Source: a virus
IMG/VR virus record: IMGVR_UViG_3300011116_000567
Coordinates: 1-43,645 of that record
Length of the DNA: 43,645 nucleotides
Direction: 5' to 3' (one strand)
Numbering within the stretch: position 1 is the first letter of the stretch; each line of letters starts with the position of its first letter. Position numbers and translations under genes: made by a program. Of this stretch, positions 9,013-17,124 are shown piece after piece. Below the pieces are notes generated by a model. It did not search any database, was not told where the DNA came from, and worked only from the letters and a program-made list of their open reading frames with translations.

Positions 9013-9584
9013 CAGAGTTGCTCCAATCCATAACAAGCAAAAATAGTATTCATCAATCTAGCCTCATATCTTGCATCACCTAATGCCGTGTGCTTAACTT
9101 CATTAACTGGGTCTGCTATAATCTCAATAGGGAACAATGCTTTGAGAGTTCTAAGATCACGATTATTACGGAAGTTCCAGAGATTGTGATAGCCAAGAGA
9201 ATCAAGAGAGTATGATAGAAGCCTATTATCGAAGTCTGATCCATTTCCCCATATCGCGAGATCAGCGCCACCACTACGTAGAGAATCAAACCAGAACTTA
9301 AGTTGATCAAAAGCATCCACATAAGAGTCTTGTCCAGAGAACACGTTAGCTCGTGCAAGTGCATTTTGTCTCTCCCACCATTCCATGGTTGTATGATCTT
9401 TGTGAAACTCAGAACTTAAGCAGTCTTCATACTTGATTGTTGCCTCGAATTCACATGATAAACCTATAGGTACATTGCGACGATCGAAGTTAGGAATGCA
9501 ACATCCGATTTGAATGATTGCTGCATCCTCCCGCGTTGAGAGAGTTTCCAGGTCGAGTGCAATATTGATTAGTTTTGAGCTCAT
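9012..9584 (-). CDS. DEDDh 3'-5' exonuclease, Rv2179c-like family
   Basis: The 190-residue protein has the four-part DEDDh active site: ALDLET (D11, E13), an aspartate in GNGSDFDN (D117 or D119), and HTALGDA (H165, D170). The MEWWERQ motif after the first block is characteristic of the Rv2179c-like exonuclease family, which includes phage DexA-type enzymes. It probably degrades single-stranded DNA or RNA 3' to 5', using two metal ions. It overlaps MazG as ATGA upstream and the 99-aa gene as TGATG downstream, placing it in a nucleotide-recycling block beside the polymerase genes. Family assignment is strong. The substrate is not visible from sequence. Confidence 0.88.
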   Translation of the reverse strand: MSSKLINIALDLETLSTREDAAIIQIGCCIPNFDRRNVPIGLSCEFEATIKYEDCLSSEFHKDHTTMEWWERQNALARANVFSGQDSYVDAFDQLKFWFDSLRSGGADLAIWGNGSDFDNRLLSYSLDSLGYHNLWNFRNNRDLRTLKALFPIEIIADPVNEVKHTALGDARYEARLMNTIFACYGLEQL

Positions 9585-10042
9585 TCTAGAAAACTCCCAC
9601 AGTCGTAGCAGAAATCAGCATCAATGTTTCGTGCATCACATACTTTACACACTTTAACTTCCACAGCCGTGGGGTGGAATGTCTCTTCCTGATGTGCTTT
9701 GTCTGCTCGTGCAATTGCAGCTTCATCAGAATAAGTCAGCCCTTCATACCTCTGAGCTAACTTAGCCATGTTAATTGCAATTACTTCCTCTCGTGTAAGT
9801 TGCAATAGATTCCGCATTGCTTGCATGTAGAATTCTAGGTCACCCAATTCCTCAATTACATTGGCAATGTCAAGTTCCTTTCCGTATGCCCAATGTTTCT
9901 TAACTGCATCAAGTAGCTCACCTGATTCGCCTGAGATACCCACTGCTGCGCGAAGAATATTAAGGGTGGGTGTGCCCATCTCTTTGAGAAGTGCTGCTAC
10001 GAATTCTGGGTAATCTGGGTAATCTGGGTAAGTTGGTGTCAT
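9581..10042 (-). CDS. MazG-like nucleotide pyrophosphohydrolase with C-terminal zinc ribbon
   Basis: The N-terminal domain (residues about 12-105) has the all-alpha NTP-pyrophosphatase signature: GISGESGELLD (E39, E42) and IEELGDLEFY (E64, E65, D68), the four acidic Mg-binding positions. A linker leads to a C-terminal zinc ribbon with C132, C135, C145 and C148. Phage MazG-like enzymes hydrolyse (d)NTPs or alarmones and are thought to tune host nucleotide metabolism. The zinc ribbon may bind nucleic acid or a partner (inference). It overlaps the exonuclease gene downstream as ATGA. Three near-identical TAYPDYPD-type codons at the N-terminus come from a short tandem repeat (10013-10035). Confidence 0.88.
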   Translation of the reverse strand: MTPTYPDYPDYPEFVAALLKEMGTPTLNILRAAVGISGESGELLDAVKKHWAYGKELDIANVIEELGDLEFYMQAMRNLLQLTREEVIAINMAKLAQRYEGLTYSDEAAIARADKAHQEETFHPTAVEVKVCKVCDARNIDADFCYDCGSFLE

Positions 10043-10047
10043 AATTT

Positions 10048-11292
10048 CTATCCTTTAACTGTTAGTTCTTCCATTGTTAGGTAAGACAGATCAATCATGC
10101 CTGTCTTATCCTCTAATCCCTTTTTCCGCATTGGGAGAAAGAGTCCTGCTACACTCTGAATCTTATCTGCCATTGATAGTTTCCGTATAATATCTCCTAT
10201 GTCTGAGGGTTTCTCCAGGTCTGCACTTACAAGTTTAATCAAATCTTTCAATACTACTCCATCATTGGCTTCAATGTAAGAGAGGATTTTGTGAGTGACG
10301 TCTGAGTTTTTTGACTTTCCAAATTCTCCGAGGGCTTTTGGCATAAGTCCCTCAATGTATGAAAGATACGTGTTAGCTTCGATGACTGTGCGTTCGTCAA
10401 TGCTCTTCGAGAGAGTACCTGCAGCGCATACGATGCAGAGTTTAAGTAAGTGAGTAAATCGTCTGTTGCAGTAAGAGTCGAATCTGAGGTCACTGATTGG
10501 TGAGAAGGATTGGTAGATGTGTTCGAGGAGGTATCTTGCTGTGTCTGTGTAGTCGAGTTGTCCGAAGTGGTAGGATTTGATTCGCTGTAACGAGGTGACA
10601 ATGTTGGCTGTTTCTGCTGGGTCTGGCGTTCTTGGGAATGTGATCTTTTTTCCGTTGGGTTCGCCATATACGAGAAGTAATCTACTGAAAAACCCTTGTC
10701 CAAGAATGTCTGAAGGGAAGGCAATCGAGAATCCAGTTGGAGTATTTCCTGCGAGTATTGTAATAGTTGGATTAGGTATAGATACTGATTTACCTGTCTT
10801 AATACGATTAGCATATGGGGCGCCATTCCAGTCCCAAAGCGAACCGAGGATACTAAGGAATTCAAGATTTCCAATTCCGAAGAAATCATTGGCTTCGTCT
10901 GCGCCGATGAACATTGGTCTGTGTGTTGATTCATTATCTACTCCAAAAATATTGCGGTCTAAGATATTATCATCCTGCGGGGCGTCATCATCGTGACCCG
11001 CCAAGTCTAACAAAAATTTCTCCTTTGATGTTCTCTCTGCACTAATACTATTGTATCCTGCCTTAACTAAAATACTCTTCATTAATTTGATAGCAGTTGA
11101 CTTACGTGTTCCTGCTGTACCAATTAACATTATGTATGGATTAGGAAAGATGTGGGAGTGACCATGTGGGATAAATAGATTACGTTCGAGAATTGCTCCA
11201 ATTCCTGCAATGGCAGACCACCGATGAAAGGAGATTGGAACCTCGCTATCAGAAGTGTATGAGAGATAGTCATTGAAGAAACTGGAGGTCAT
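10048..11292 (-). CDS. DUF3987-like P-loop ATPase, putative replicative helicase/primase component
   Basis: This 414-aa protein has a Walker A motif, GTAGTRKST (residues 58-66), and a Walker B-like FIGADEAND (D132, E133). TILAGNTPTGF further on resembles the sensor region of DUF3987 proteins. DUF3987 domains occur at the C-terminal side of phage primase-helicases, usually beside a polymerase gene as here. No zinc or TOPRIM primase domain is visible, so it may be the helicase half of a split system. The start lacks a clear ribosome binding site but follows the upstream stop by one base, consistent with coupling. The alternative is an unrelated AAA+ loader. Confidence 0.72.
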   Translation of the reverse strand: MTSSFFNDYLSYTSDSEVPISFHRWSAIAGIGAILERNLFIPHGHSHIFPNPYIMLIGTAGTRKSTAIKLMKSILVKAGYNSISAERTSKEKFLLDLAGHDDDAPQDDNILDRNIFGVDNESTHRPMFIGADEANDFFGIGNLEFLSILGSLWDWNGAPYANRIKTGKSVSIPNPTITILAGNTPTGFSIAFPSDILGQGFFSRLLLVYGEPNGKKITFPRTPDPAETANIVTSLQRIKSYHFGQLDYTDTARYLLEHIYQSFSPISDLRFDSYCNRRFTHLLKLCIVCAAGTLSKSIDERTVIEANTYLSYIEGLMPKALGEFGKSKNSDVTHKILSYIEANDGVVLKDLIKLVSADLEKPSDIGDIIRKLSMADKIQSVAGLFLPMRKKGLEDKTGMIDLSYLTMEELTVKG

Positions 11293-11293
11293 G

Positions 11294-11509
11294 TTATAGT
11301 AGGTCTAAGTTGTCGGATAGTTCAAGCAACTCGTTTGGTACATCTGGCCAAGTATTGAGAGCGCGTTGAAATAGTAGTTTAACATCTGCAAGGTTACATC
11401 GAGATACTATAATACCTCTCTCTGTGATTACCTGCAAATATACGAATGATTGCAGAGCTCTTGCTGTCTCTGCAAATTCATGCATACTTATTGGGCGGTC
11501 AGTGACCAT
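11294..11509 (-). CDS. Hypothetical small protein, 71 aa
   Basis: Unknown function. AGGAGGATTCCC before the ATG is one of the strongest ribosome binding sites in the early arm. It overlaps the upstream gene by 22 bases and is directly followed by the DUF3987-like ATPase, so it may help in replication. The C-terminus is acidic (ELLELSDNLDLL). Confidence 0.65.
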   Translation of the reverse strand: MVTDRPISMHEFAETARALQSFVYLQVITERGIIVSRCNLADVKLLFQRALNTWPDVPNELLELSDNLDLL

Positions 11510-11745
11510 GGGAATCCTCCTGTTTTAGATTGAACTATGTCGTACACAAAAGATACTGAGTCACCGTCTGAGCTGATAGAGAATAGTTTGACTCGTGTGA
11601 CTGGTTTGTTATGTAGCAGTCCTGTCTTTATGCACTCTAGTGCGGCTTCAATTGTAACATCAAGAGACACCCAAATATCTGGGAGTGCTTCGAATTGGCA
11701 ATCAAAACTATAGACCGTTCCAAGGTGTTGACTTGAGAGATTCAT
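11488..11745 (-). CDS. Hypothetical small protein, 85 aa
   Basis: Unknown function. A TTAGGAA site precedes the ATG. It overlaps the AP2 gene upstream by 38 bases and the 71-aa gene downstream by 22 bases. The chain alternates short hydrophobic and polar segments compatible with a small beta-rich fold. No motif is recognised. Confidence 0.6.
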   Translation of the reverse strand: MNLSSQHLGTVYSFDCQFEALPDIWVSLDVTIEAALECIKTGLLHNKPVTRVKLFSISSDGDSVSFVYDIVQSKTGGFPWSLTAQ

Positions 11746-11971
11746 TTATATTCCTAATATATGCAGGTGAGTGGGAAGTCTTTGGACCCGGCTTCCACTT
11801 CGGGTTTGCTAATCTAAATTCTTCGTATGCTTTTGATGCTTCTTCGATTGAGTGATAATATCCTATGTACTCCTTTGTTCCATTTCTACTTGCTATTACT
11901 CTATATGTTCCACTTAGTTTACCTGGGAATACACCAGTGGGTAGGCCATTTGATTTAGGAGATTTTGTCAC
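11708..11971 (-). CDS. AP2-domain protein lacking an HNH nuclease, 87 aa
   Basis: Residues about 20-56 (GTYRVIASRNGTKEYIGYYH, then SIEEASKAYEEF) match the beta-strand and helix layout of the AP2 DNA-binding domain found at the C-terminus of phage HNH homing endonucleases, two of which are in this genome. No HNH motif is present, so it is either a stand-alone DNA-binding protein or the remnant of a homing endonuclease. It begins with GTG, overlapping the polymerase stop as GTGA, with GGAG upstream, so it is translated. Confidence 0.68.
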   Translation of the reverse strand: MTKSPKSNGLPTGVFPGKLSGTYRVIASRNGTKEYIGYYHSIEEASKAYEEFRLANPKWKPGPKTSHSPAYIRNINESLKSTPWNGL

Positions 11972-14205
11972 AGTTCACTCCAGTATTTCTTACCACATTT
12001 GAGAGCTGCTGGCACTGTGAACTCTCGTTGTATTCCTTTAATGTCTTTGATTGTGACTGGGATTTCCATAAGCTCTTTTACTTTCTCAGCTAAATGTTCG
12101 TGCCCGATTCGGTATTGGAAAAGGATTGAATCGTGAATCTGGGCAAGGAGTTTGAAGTCATTTGGGTTGGGTAATGCGACCTGGAGAAATACTGCTATAA
12201 AAGCTTTATTCAATGTGATTGCATTAAGAGATTGTGGGCAATGTGCAACATATGCATTCAATGCTGCCTTGCTTTTGGAGGGGTCTCCGAAACAATACCT
12301 TGTCCAGCCTGTTGCACCTGAGAGCAATCTGTCTTTTGCAATTTTGAATTTAATCCAATCTTGATAGCCAATCCGAACATCAGGATAAGTAAGAGTGAAT
12401 ACGTTAAGTAAATGCTCAGCAATTTCCCGTAGTGTGTAGTGCTTAGGTAGACCCAGAAGTTTCTGAGCTTCTCGAATCTTATCTTCCCCCATCGTGTCAA
12501 TGAGGACTGACCATCCCATGTTATAGTTAGCACCATGGTTAACTCGCTTGGCAAGATCTCGTAGCTTTTTATCTTTAGTCTTTCCGGTGAGATCATCGTA
12601 GATGTCTTCGTAAGGTACACCAAAAAAGCTAGCTGCATTTGTTGAATGGAAGTCTCGCCCACTTGATACCGCTGCAATGAGATTCTTATCTCCTGTGATA
12701 TACGCTGTATCTCTGGACTCAGCTTGCTCAAGGTCTGCCTCACCGAGATAAAATCCAGGGTCGGCACATAGAGTTGATTTAACTTCGTCACCTCTGGGAA
12801 TGTTTTGGATTTGTAGGCCGCACCAGAAATGATGCTCTTTACTTGCCAATCTTCCCGTGTCAGTTCCGTGAGGGTTAAGTGAATATAAGATTCGGCCATC
12901 GAGTTCTTTTGCACCTTTCTTAGAAGTCTTAGTTATGTCTTCGTCAGTACGTAGATAAGTAGAGATAAGCTTACGGTCACCGCGAATATCAAGAATACGA
13001 TTGAGGATGCGCGAATTAAGTGGGTGTCGGAGAATAGCTTTCTTAAGGTCAGTTTCATCCGTAGATTCCAGATCACCACAGCCAAGTATTTTAAGTAGAG
13101 ATTTAACTTGAGGCGGCGAATTCGTATTAAAGTTCGGTACCCCAACCATTGTTCTAAGTTCAGCATATTTGCTTTCTATGTTATGATTGATTACTTTACG
13201 CTGGGATTCTTGGGCTGCGAAGTCTCTTTTAATACCAGTAAGTTCAGACTGAATACATGGGAATAGAACCGGAAACTCCAGACAATAGTTACGTCTAGCC
13301 CAATCTGGCGCTTCGTTGATCCAGCCCAGAAGAACGAGTGCTGTCTGATGCGTGTCCTTAGCGTTATAAAGATAATATGTTTCAAGATCATTTGTTTCCG
13401 CCAAATCTTTCCAGTACATAGACTCTCTCACAAAGAATGATGAGAGCGAGGCAAGGTCTTTAGGTAGCTCCGTATACCAGCAATGCATTAGTGTTGCTGT
13501 ATCCCATGCATAATTTCTTAGGATTAATCCATATCGCATTAGGTAGTTAATGTCATACTTACCATTTTGCAGAATCTTTTGCGCTGGGAGATCAATGAAT
13601 TTCTGACACCATGCTAGAGCGAACTCAGAATCCAAAGGCAACACAAGAGAACGAGATACATAAATCCCATTGACCAGATTAAGAGTAGTAAATCCCACGC
13701 ATCGTATTGCCAGATTTTCTTTATATGTTTCAATATCCACAGCCATAAGTATGGAAGAAGAGGCAAGATTGTATTCATGTTCTATGTTAGATTCGCGAAG
13801 TATAGTCCAGTTAAAATGAGGGGCAACTGGCCACTTATCTTTATACACCAGCTTGGAGACATACCTTTTAAGCAGAAAGGTTCCATACGGTACTGTGATT
13901 GTTTGTTCCAGTGGGTGGACAATAACATATTCGATCTCATTACGCGTAAAAAGTGAGCCTGCATAATTGTCAATACTTGGCGCTTTTGATGAGCCGGATT
14001 GAGGCAGTAACTTAGATAATAGAGTCGCTGAGGTGGTGATAACTCCTGTGATTCCTCGCTTCTTACAATAAGATTCCACTTCGAACAGTGTTTGTATAGG
14101 CTCTGTGGAAAGGAAACATTTAGCTGATCCGACACAACTCTTAAGTTTAGGAAGGAAAGACTTATCGGAAGAAGTTCCGAGGAATAATAAGGAATCATGA
14201 TTCAT
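11968..14205 (-). CDS. polA: Family A DNA polymerase with 3'-5' proofreading domain
   Basis: A 745-aa replicative polymerase. The proofreading exonuclease motifs are intact: VDIET (D157, E159), NGKYD (N214, D218) and YNAKD (Y280, D284). Polymerase motif A is GEADLEQAES (D491, E496). Motif B is RDLAKRVNHGANY (R549, K553, Y561). Motif C is QIHDS (H691, D692). There is no 5'-3' nuclease domain, as in T7. Two oddities: the motif B position equivalent to Pol I Phe762 reads His557, and the residue after the motif C aspartate is Ser, where Pol I has Glu. It lies in the middle of the early arm with overlapping genes on both sides (ATGA upstream, GTGA downstream). Confidence 0.95.
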   Translation of the reverse strand: MNHDSLLFLGTSSDKSFLPKLKSCVGSAKCFLSTEPIQTLFEVESYCKKRGITGVITTSATLLSKLLPQSGSSKAPSIDNYAGSLFTRNEIEYVIVHPLEQTITVPYGTFLLKRYVSKLVYKDKWPVAPHFNWTILRESNIEHEYNLASSSILMAVDIETYKENLAIRCVGFTTLNLVNGIYVSRSLVLPLDSEFALAWCQKFIDLPAQKILQNGKYDINYLMRYGLILRNYAWDTATLMHCWYTELPKDLASLSSFFVRESMYWKDLAETNDLETYYLYNAKDTHQTALVLLGWINEAPDWARRNYCLEFPVLFPCIQSELTGIKRDFAAQESQRKVINHNIESKYAELRTMVGVPNFNTNSPPQVKSLLKILGCGDLESTDETDLKKAILRHPLNSRILNRILDIRGDRKLISTYLRTDEDITKTSKKGAKELDGRILYSLNPHGTDTGRLASKEHHFWCGLQIQNIPRGDEVKSTLCADPGFYLGEADLEQAESRDTAYITGDKNLIAAVSSGRDFHSTNAASFFGVPYEDIYDDLTGKTKDKKLRDLAKRVNHGANYNMGWSVLIDTMGEDKIREAQKLLGLPKHYTLREIAEHLLNVFTLTYPDVRIGYQDWIKFKIAKDRLLSGATGWTRYCFGDPSKSKAALNAYVAHCPQSLNAITLNKAFIAVFLQVALPNPNDFKLLAQIHDSILFQYRIGHEHLAEKVKELMEIPVTIKDIKGIQREFTVPAALKCGKKYWSEL

Positions 14206-14447
14206 AGCAGTGAGAGTTGTGCAGAATTTGAGAGAGGTAAATGTACTGGAATATTTGTGTGATCTACTTTTGCCTTGCCGGGAACCACTGTGAACTGTTG
14301 GTCTGATACCCGCATTGCAAATACATCACCACGATTAACTACTTCATGTACCATACTTGATCGAAACATGGATTTTGATGGTACTAATCGAATGTATAGA
14401 TCACCATTGTAGTAGAATGATTTGAGGAGTTGTGATGGGAGAGACAT
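14202..14447 (-). CDS. Hypothetical protein, 81 aa
   Basis: Unknown function. AAAGGAAATAAT sets the ATG, and its stop overlaps the polymerase start as ATGA. The sequence is rich in short beta-prone segments (DLYIRLVPSK, DVFAMRV, QFTVVPG), suggesting a small beta fold. Tight coupling to the polymerase makes a replication accessory role plausible, but unproven. Confidence 0.65.
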   Translation of the reverse strand: MSLPSQLLKSFYYNGDLYIRLVPSKSMFRSSMVHEVVNRGDVFAMRVSDQQFTVVPGKAKVDHTNIPVHLPLSNSAQLSLL

Positions 14448-14462
14448 ATTATTTCCTTTGTA

Positions 14463-14810
14463 TTATCTTGAACTTGGAGGTTGCTTCTTGCACCAAACAT
14501 ATAATGATTCAGGAAAGAACCACTTAGCCTGGTCAACATTCTCAAATACCCAAACTATATAGCCCGGGTTTATGTCTGCAACATCCGATGGAAGATTATC
14601 TTTGTATTTACCAAATGAGAAAGGTAACTCATCATCGCTTGACTTAGAAGGGGTTATTAGATCATCTAACATTGGTTTACCTTTCACTTCTGATTTATCT
14701 GCACGTGCAATCAGAGGATTGATTCTTTGTATGACTGTTCTATCATCATCGTAGTCTTGATATGGAATCATACCTGCGTCCCATAATGATAGTGCGTAAT
14801 GATTTGGCAT
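14463..14810 (-). CDS. Protein with ExoX-C/DUF3820-like domain, about 115 aa
   Basis: The C-terminal half has SFGKYKDNLPSDVADINPGY followed by IVWVFEN, the conserved pattern (FGKYKG...VAxxDPGYLxWL) of the small domain at the C-terminus of exodeoxyribonuclease X and of DUF3820 proteins. It has no nuclease motifs of its own. I set the start at 14810 (MPNHYAL) because the longer start at 14834 would lie within a terminator stem. Neither has a strong ribosome binding site, so the start is uncertain. Confidence 0.65.
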   Translation of the reverse strand: MPNHYALSLWDAGMIPYQDYDDDRTVIQRINPLIARADKSEVKGKPMLDDLITPSKSSDDELPFSFGKYKDNLPSDVADINPGYIVWVFENVDQAKWFFPESLYVWCKKQPPSSR

Positions 14811-14820
14811 AATATTAATG

Positions 14821-14850
14821 TAAAAAGCCCCCACCCTTTTGAGGTGGAGG
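14821..14850 (-). terminator. Rho-independent terminator
   Basis: On the - strand CCTCCACC pairs with GGTGGGGG (one G-U) around a 7-base loop and is followed by CTTTTTA. It lies just downstream of the 145-aa gene, so it probably reduces read-through into the polymerase block. Confidence 0.85.
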
Positions 14851-14868
14851 ATTCTTTAAGCGAGGAGA

Positions 14869-15306
14869 TTAGATGATTTGTACTTTTACAATATCAATCG
14901 AATCGCGACCTTCATACTCACCCTTGCCTACGCGAATCTTGGTGAGCACTACAACTTCTGCATCCTTAGAGTTTGCGAGAACTTCAGTGGTTGTGGAACC
15001 TCCGAAAGTTTCTTGCAAGACTTTGACAACTTCTTTGAGTGCGCCTTGTGCATACTCATTAGCTGTTCCGTCTTTCTTTTTCAGGTTATAGAAGATTGTA
15101 TTCTTATCGCCTGCTGCCGGTGCAACTGAGGTAGGGTCTGCGAATTCAACTGGCTCAATGTAGTGCAGTGTGAGTTGTACAGACTGTTTCTTTGTATCAA
15201 TCTTGCTTTCCAACTTAACCTTGTGGGCTCCGTTAGGAAACATTTGGATTGATGGCATATCTGCCAAGTCGTCGAGAGTTGCGTCGAGAAGATTGTCGAT
15301 GGACAT
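14869..15306 (-). CDS. Conserved early protein, possibly ssDNA-binding, 145 aa
   Basis: No firm family. The layout resembles phage single-strand-binding-like proteins found next to Sak4-type ATPases: strands MFPNGAHKVKLESKID and SVQLTLHYIEPVEF, a loop, a helix (YAQGALKEVVKVLQETFG), then AEVVVLTKIRVG. TTTAGGAAATC precedes the start, and a strong terminator directly follows the stop, which suggests high expression. A general ssDNA-binding role is inferred from position and size only. Sequence comparison would be needed to confirm it. Confidence 0.5.
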   Translation of the reverse strand: MSIDNLLDATLDDLADMPSIQMFPNGAHKVKLESKIDTKKQSVQLTLHYIEPVEFADPTSVAPAAGDKNTIFYNLKKKDGTANEYAQGALKEVVKVLQETFGGSTTTEVLANSKDAEVVVLTKIRVGKGEYEGRDSIDIVKVQII

Positions 15307-15339
15307 GATTTGATTTCCTAAAAATATAAAGAGATGAGA

Positions 15340-15696
15340 TTACGAGGTTGAGATATTGTCTTGCTTAGGTTGCTTGTCTTGGGTGCTTTCTTGAATAAGT
15401 CCTTTCATTAAAAATAGGTAGTTGATAAGATCATTGATTCGTCCTTCGATAGGTTCTGATAGATGCTGGTCGAAACCTGCGGCATCTTTCTTAATGTAGG
15501 TGGAGAGAGAGTCGTAATGCTTTGACATATAGATAAAGCAACATTGTAGAGGTGTAGTTCCTGTGAGTGAGGCGCCTCGTTTAAAGTTAGCAAGTCGGTC
15601 TGTCGAACCTGCATACTCTTGTCCTTTGGAGATAAGTAGGGCAGATGTATCACGAACTGTTTGATCTACGAGTGCTGTGAATTCTTTATTGTCCAT
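15340..15696 (-). CDS. Nmad1/DUF1599-like phage protein, 118 aa
   Basis: The sequence SKGQEYAGSTDRLANFKRGA followed by TTPLQCCFIYMSKHYDSL matches the layout of a small helical family common in phages (nucleotide-modification-associated domain 1, also called DUF1599). The family was named for its genomic association with base-modification genes, and its biochemistry is not established. The ATG overlaps the upstream 51-aa gene as TAATG. No base-modifying enzyme is seen in this genome. Confidence 0.55.
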   Translation of the reverse strand: MDNKEFTALVDQTVRDTSALLISKGQEYAGSTDRLANFKRGASLTGTTPLQCCFIYMSKHYDSLSTYIKKDAAGFDQHLSEPIEGRINDLINYLFLMKGLIQESTQDKQPKQDNISTS

Positions 15697-15851
15697 TACT
15701 TACTCACTTTCTTTTTACCTTGTAAATGTTTGCGGCCTGGGCCTTTCTTAGTGTGAGAGTCAGAGAGTTCCTTGTAATGTCCGAGAAGGAGTTTCATTCT
15801 ATCTACACCAAGAAAGACGTAGATTTGTTGGGCTTTGTTAAGAGTGAACAT
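15696..15851 (-). CDS. Small basic protein, 51 aa
   Basis: The frame runs from ATG at 15851 to a TAA that overlaps the next start as TAATG. It fills the only gap between the Sak4-like gene and the Nmad1-like gene, and the start has GGAAAG upstream. The N-terminal half is hydrophobic/helical (QQIYVFLGVDRMKLLLGHY). The C-terminal half is very basic (KKGPGRKHLQGKKK), so it may bind nucleic acid. The gene is easily missed because of its length. Confidence 0.65.
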   Translation of the reverse strand: MFTLNKAQQIYVFLGVDRMKLLLGHYKELSDSHTKKGPGRKHLQGKKKVSK

Positions 15852-15854
15852 GGG

Positions 15855-16700
15855 TTATTTCTTTCCAAGAAGAGAGGTGAGGGCAGAAGTTGCAACTTGT
15901 TTCTGTGATGGTGCAGAGATTGGTGGATCACGAAACAAAGTTATGAGAGGACTATCTGTGATGCTTTCCAAAGCAATACCAGTTCTACTGCCAGTATTAA
16001 GATTAGAAGCTGAAGTAGTAGAAGAGTAAAAATTATGTTTCTTATTCTTGACTTCCGCGTATACCACATGCGAGAAATACTTCGCAGTATTACGAGAAAA
16101 AGCTTTTGTTCCTGCTACTGGAACAATCTTCATTTTACCGTCTTCCATCTCTGCCTCAGTTTCATGTGATATGCACACAACATTAAATGGAGCTTGCTGA
16201 ACATGAGAGAGAAATATATCCATTAACTTGCCTAGGTTACCCCAATCATCATAGTTTAATTTATAATCATCTGGTTGGCCTTTTGTAATGTGTGCAATTG
16301 CAGAGTTAGTAAGTTGAGTTAGAGAGTCAAATACAACTACTGTTTCATTGTCTAGTTTGTTAAGCTCTACTTTTGTGAATTGCTTGTTATCTCGCTTACA
16401 AATTGGACAGCTAGATTTACCGTGCTCTTCGCAGACTTCTACTGGCCCCCCTTTTATAAGTTTCAGACAAGTTTCTATTGCAACTGGAAATGAGCGTGTA
16501 TCTGGGATAGATATAATTTCAATGCGCTCTTTCCACTCTTGTGGAAACTTGAGTAGAGTTGAGTAACCATTCTCCATATCTATCCAAATGAGATTTTTAA
16601 ACTCTGAGAGAGTACCTGCTAGTTGTGACTTACCTACTTTTGGTGGGCCATATATCAGTACTGATGTTACAAGAGATGCTACTTTATCGGTAAGTTTCAT
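15855..16700 (-). CDS. Sak4-like RecA-fold recombination ATPase with inserted zinc knuckle
   Basis: A 281-aa P-loop protein with Walker A YGPPKVGKS (about 17-25), an acidic segment DMENGYSTLL after strand 2, and Walker B VVVFDS (D124), the layout of phage nucleotide-binding (AAA_24/Sak4) proteins. These are RecA-related ATPases acting in single-strand annealing or recombination during phage replication. Between the two motifs lies a four-ligand cluster (C89, H92, C97, C100) that could bind zinc. It overlaps the HNH gene upstream as ATGA and is followed by the small basic 51-aa protein. Confidence 0.8.
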   Translation of the reverse strand: MKLTDKVASLVTSVLIYGPPKVGKSQLAGTLSEFKNLIWIDMENGYSTLLKFPQEWKERIEIISIPDTRSFPVAIETCLKLIKGGPVEVCEEHGKSSCPICKRDNKQFTKVELNKLDNETVVVFDSLTQLTNSAIAHITKGQPDDYKLNYDDWGNLGKLMDIFLSHVQQAPFNVVCISHETEAEMEDGKMKIVPVAGTKAFSRNTAKYFSHVVYAEVKNKKHNFYSSTTSASNLNTGSRTGIALESITDSPLITLFRDPPISAPSQKQVATSALTSLLGKK

Positions 16701-17122
16701 GCTAGTTCCAGATTAAAATTTAGGTAGGAGAAATCTTTATGGTATTTCTTTGCTGCTATGTCGTAGTTTAATGCTGCTTGCTCCTCAGAGTTATAGTATC
16801 CTATATGAATCTGCTGTTTATCTACATAGATTATAGCCTGCCATTTGTTATGTGATTTGCGCCATGATACACCCTTATACTTTGACGTTTTCTTTTCGCT
16901 CGTCTTAGGTCTGTTATAAGTATTTTGTGCTTGTACGCATATACGAAGATTAGACTTTCTATTATCTAGAATGTTTCTATTTATATGGTCTACCACTTTA
17001 CCTTCAGGTGCTGACATTAGAAATCTATGGAGATATATTCTATTAATAGTGAGATAACCATTAGATGTTGACACAAGATTTCTTAGATATTCATCTTCAG
17101 GGTCTAGAAGGAAATGTGACAT
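16697..17122 (-). CDS. HNH homing endonuclease with AP2 domain, 141 aa
   Basis: The N-terminal half has the HNH core VVDHINRNILDNRKSNLR and a downstream QNTYNR. The C-terminal half is an AP2 DNA-binding domain (KYKGVSWRKSHNKWQAIIYV, then IGYYNSEEQAALNYD). Such free-standing enzymes cut cognate phage genomes lacking the gene and spread by repair. It is inserted between the Cas4-like nuclease and Sak4-like genes without disrupting either, with an ATGA overlap downstream. Confidence 0.92.
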   Translation of the reverse strand: MSHFLLDPEDEYLRNLVSTSNGYLTINRIYLHRFLMSAPEGKVVDHINRNILDNRKSNLRICVQAQNTYNRPKTSEKKTSKYKGVSWRKSHNKWQAIIYVDKQQIHIGYYNSEEQAALNYDIAAKKYHKDFSYLNFNLELA

Positions 17123-17124
17123 GA

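Noticed and set aside
10254-12914. Open frames of 226 and 218 codons in other frames inside the ATPase and polymerase genes
   Set aside because: Both lie wholly within well-supported genes on the same strand, are low-complexity, and lack start context.
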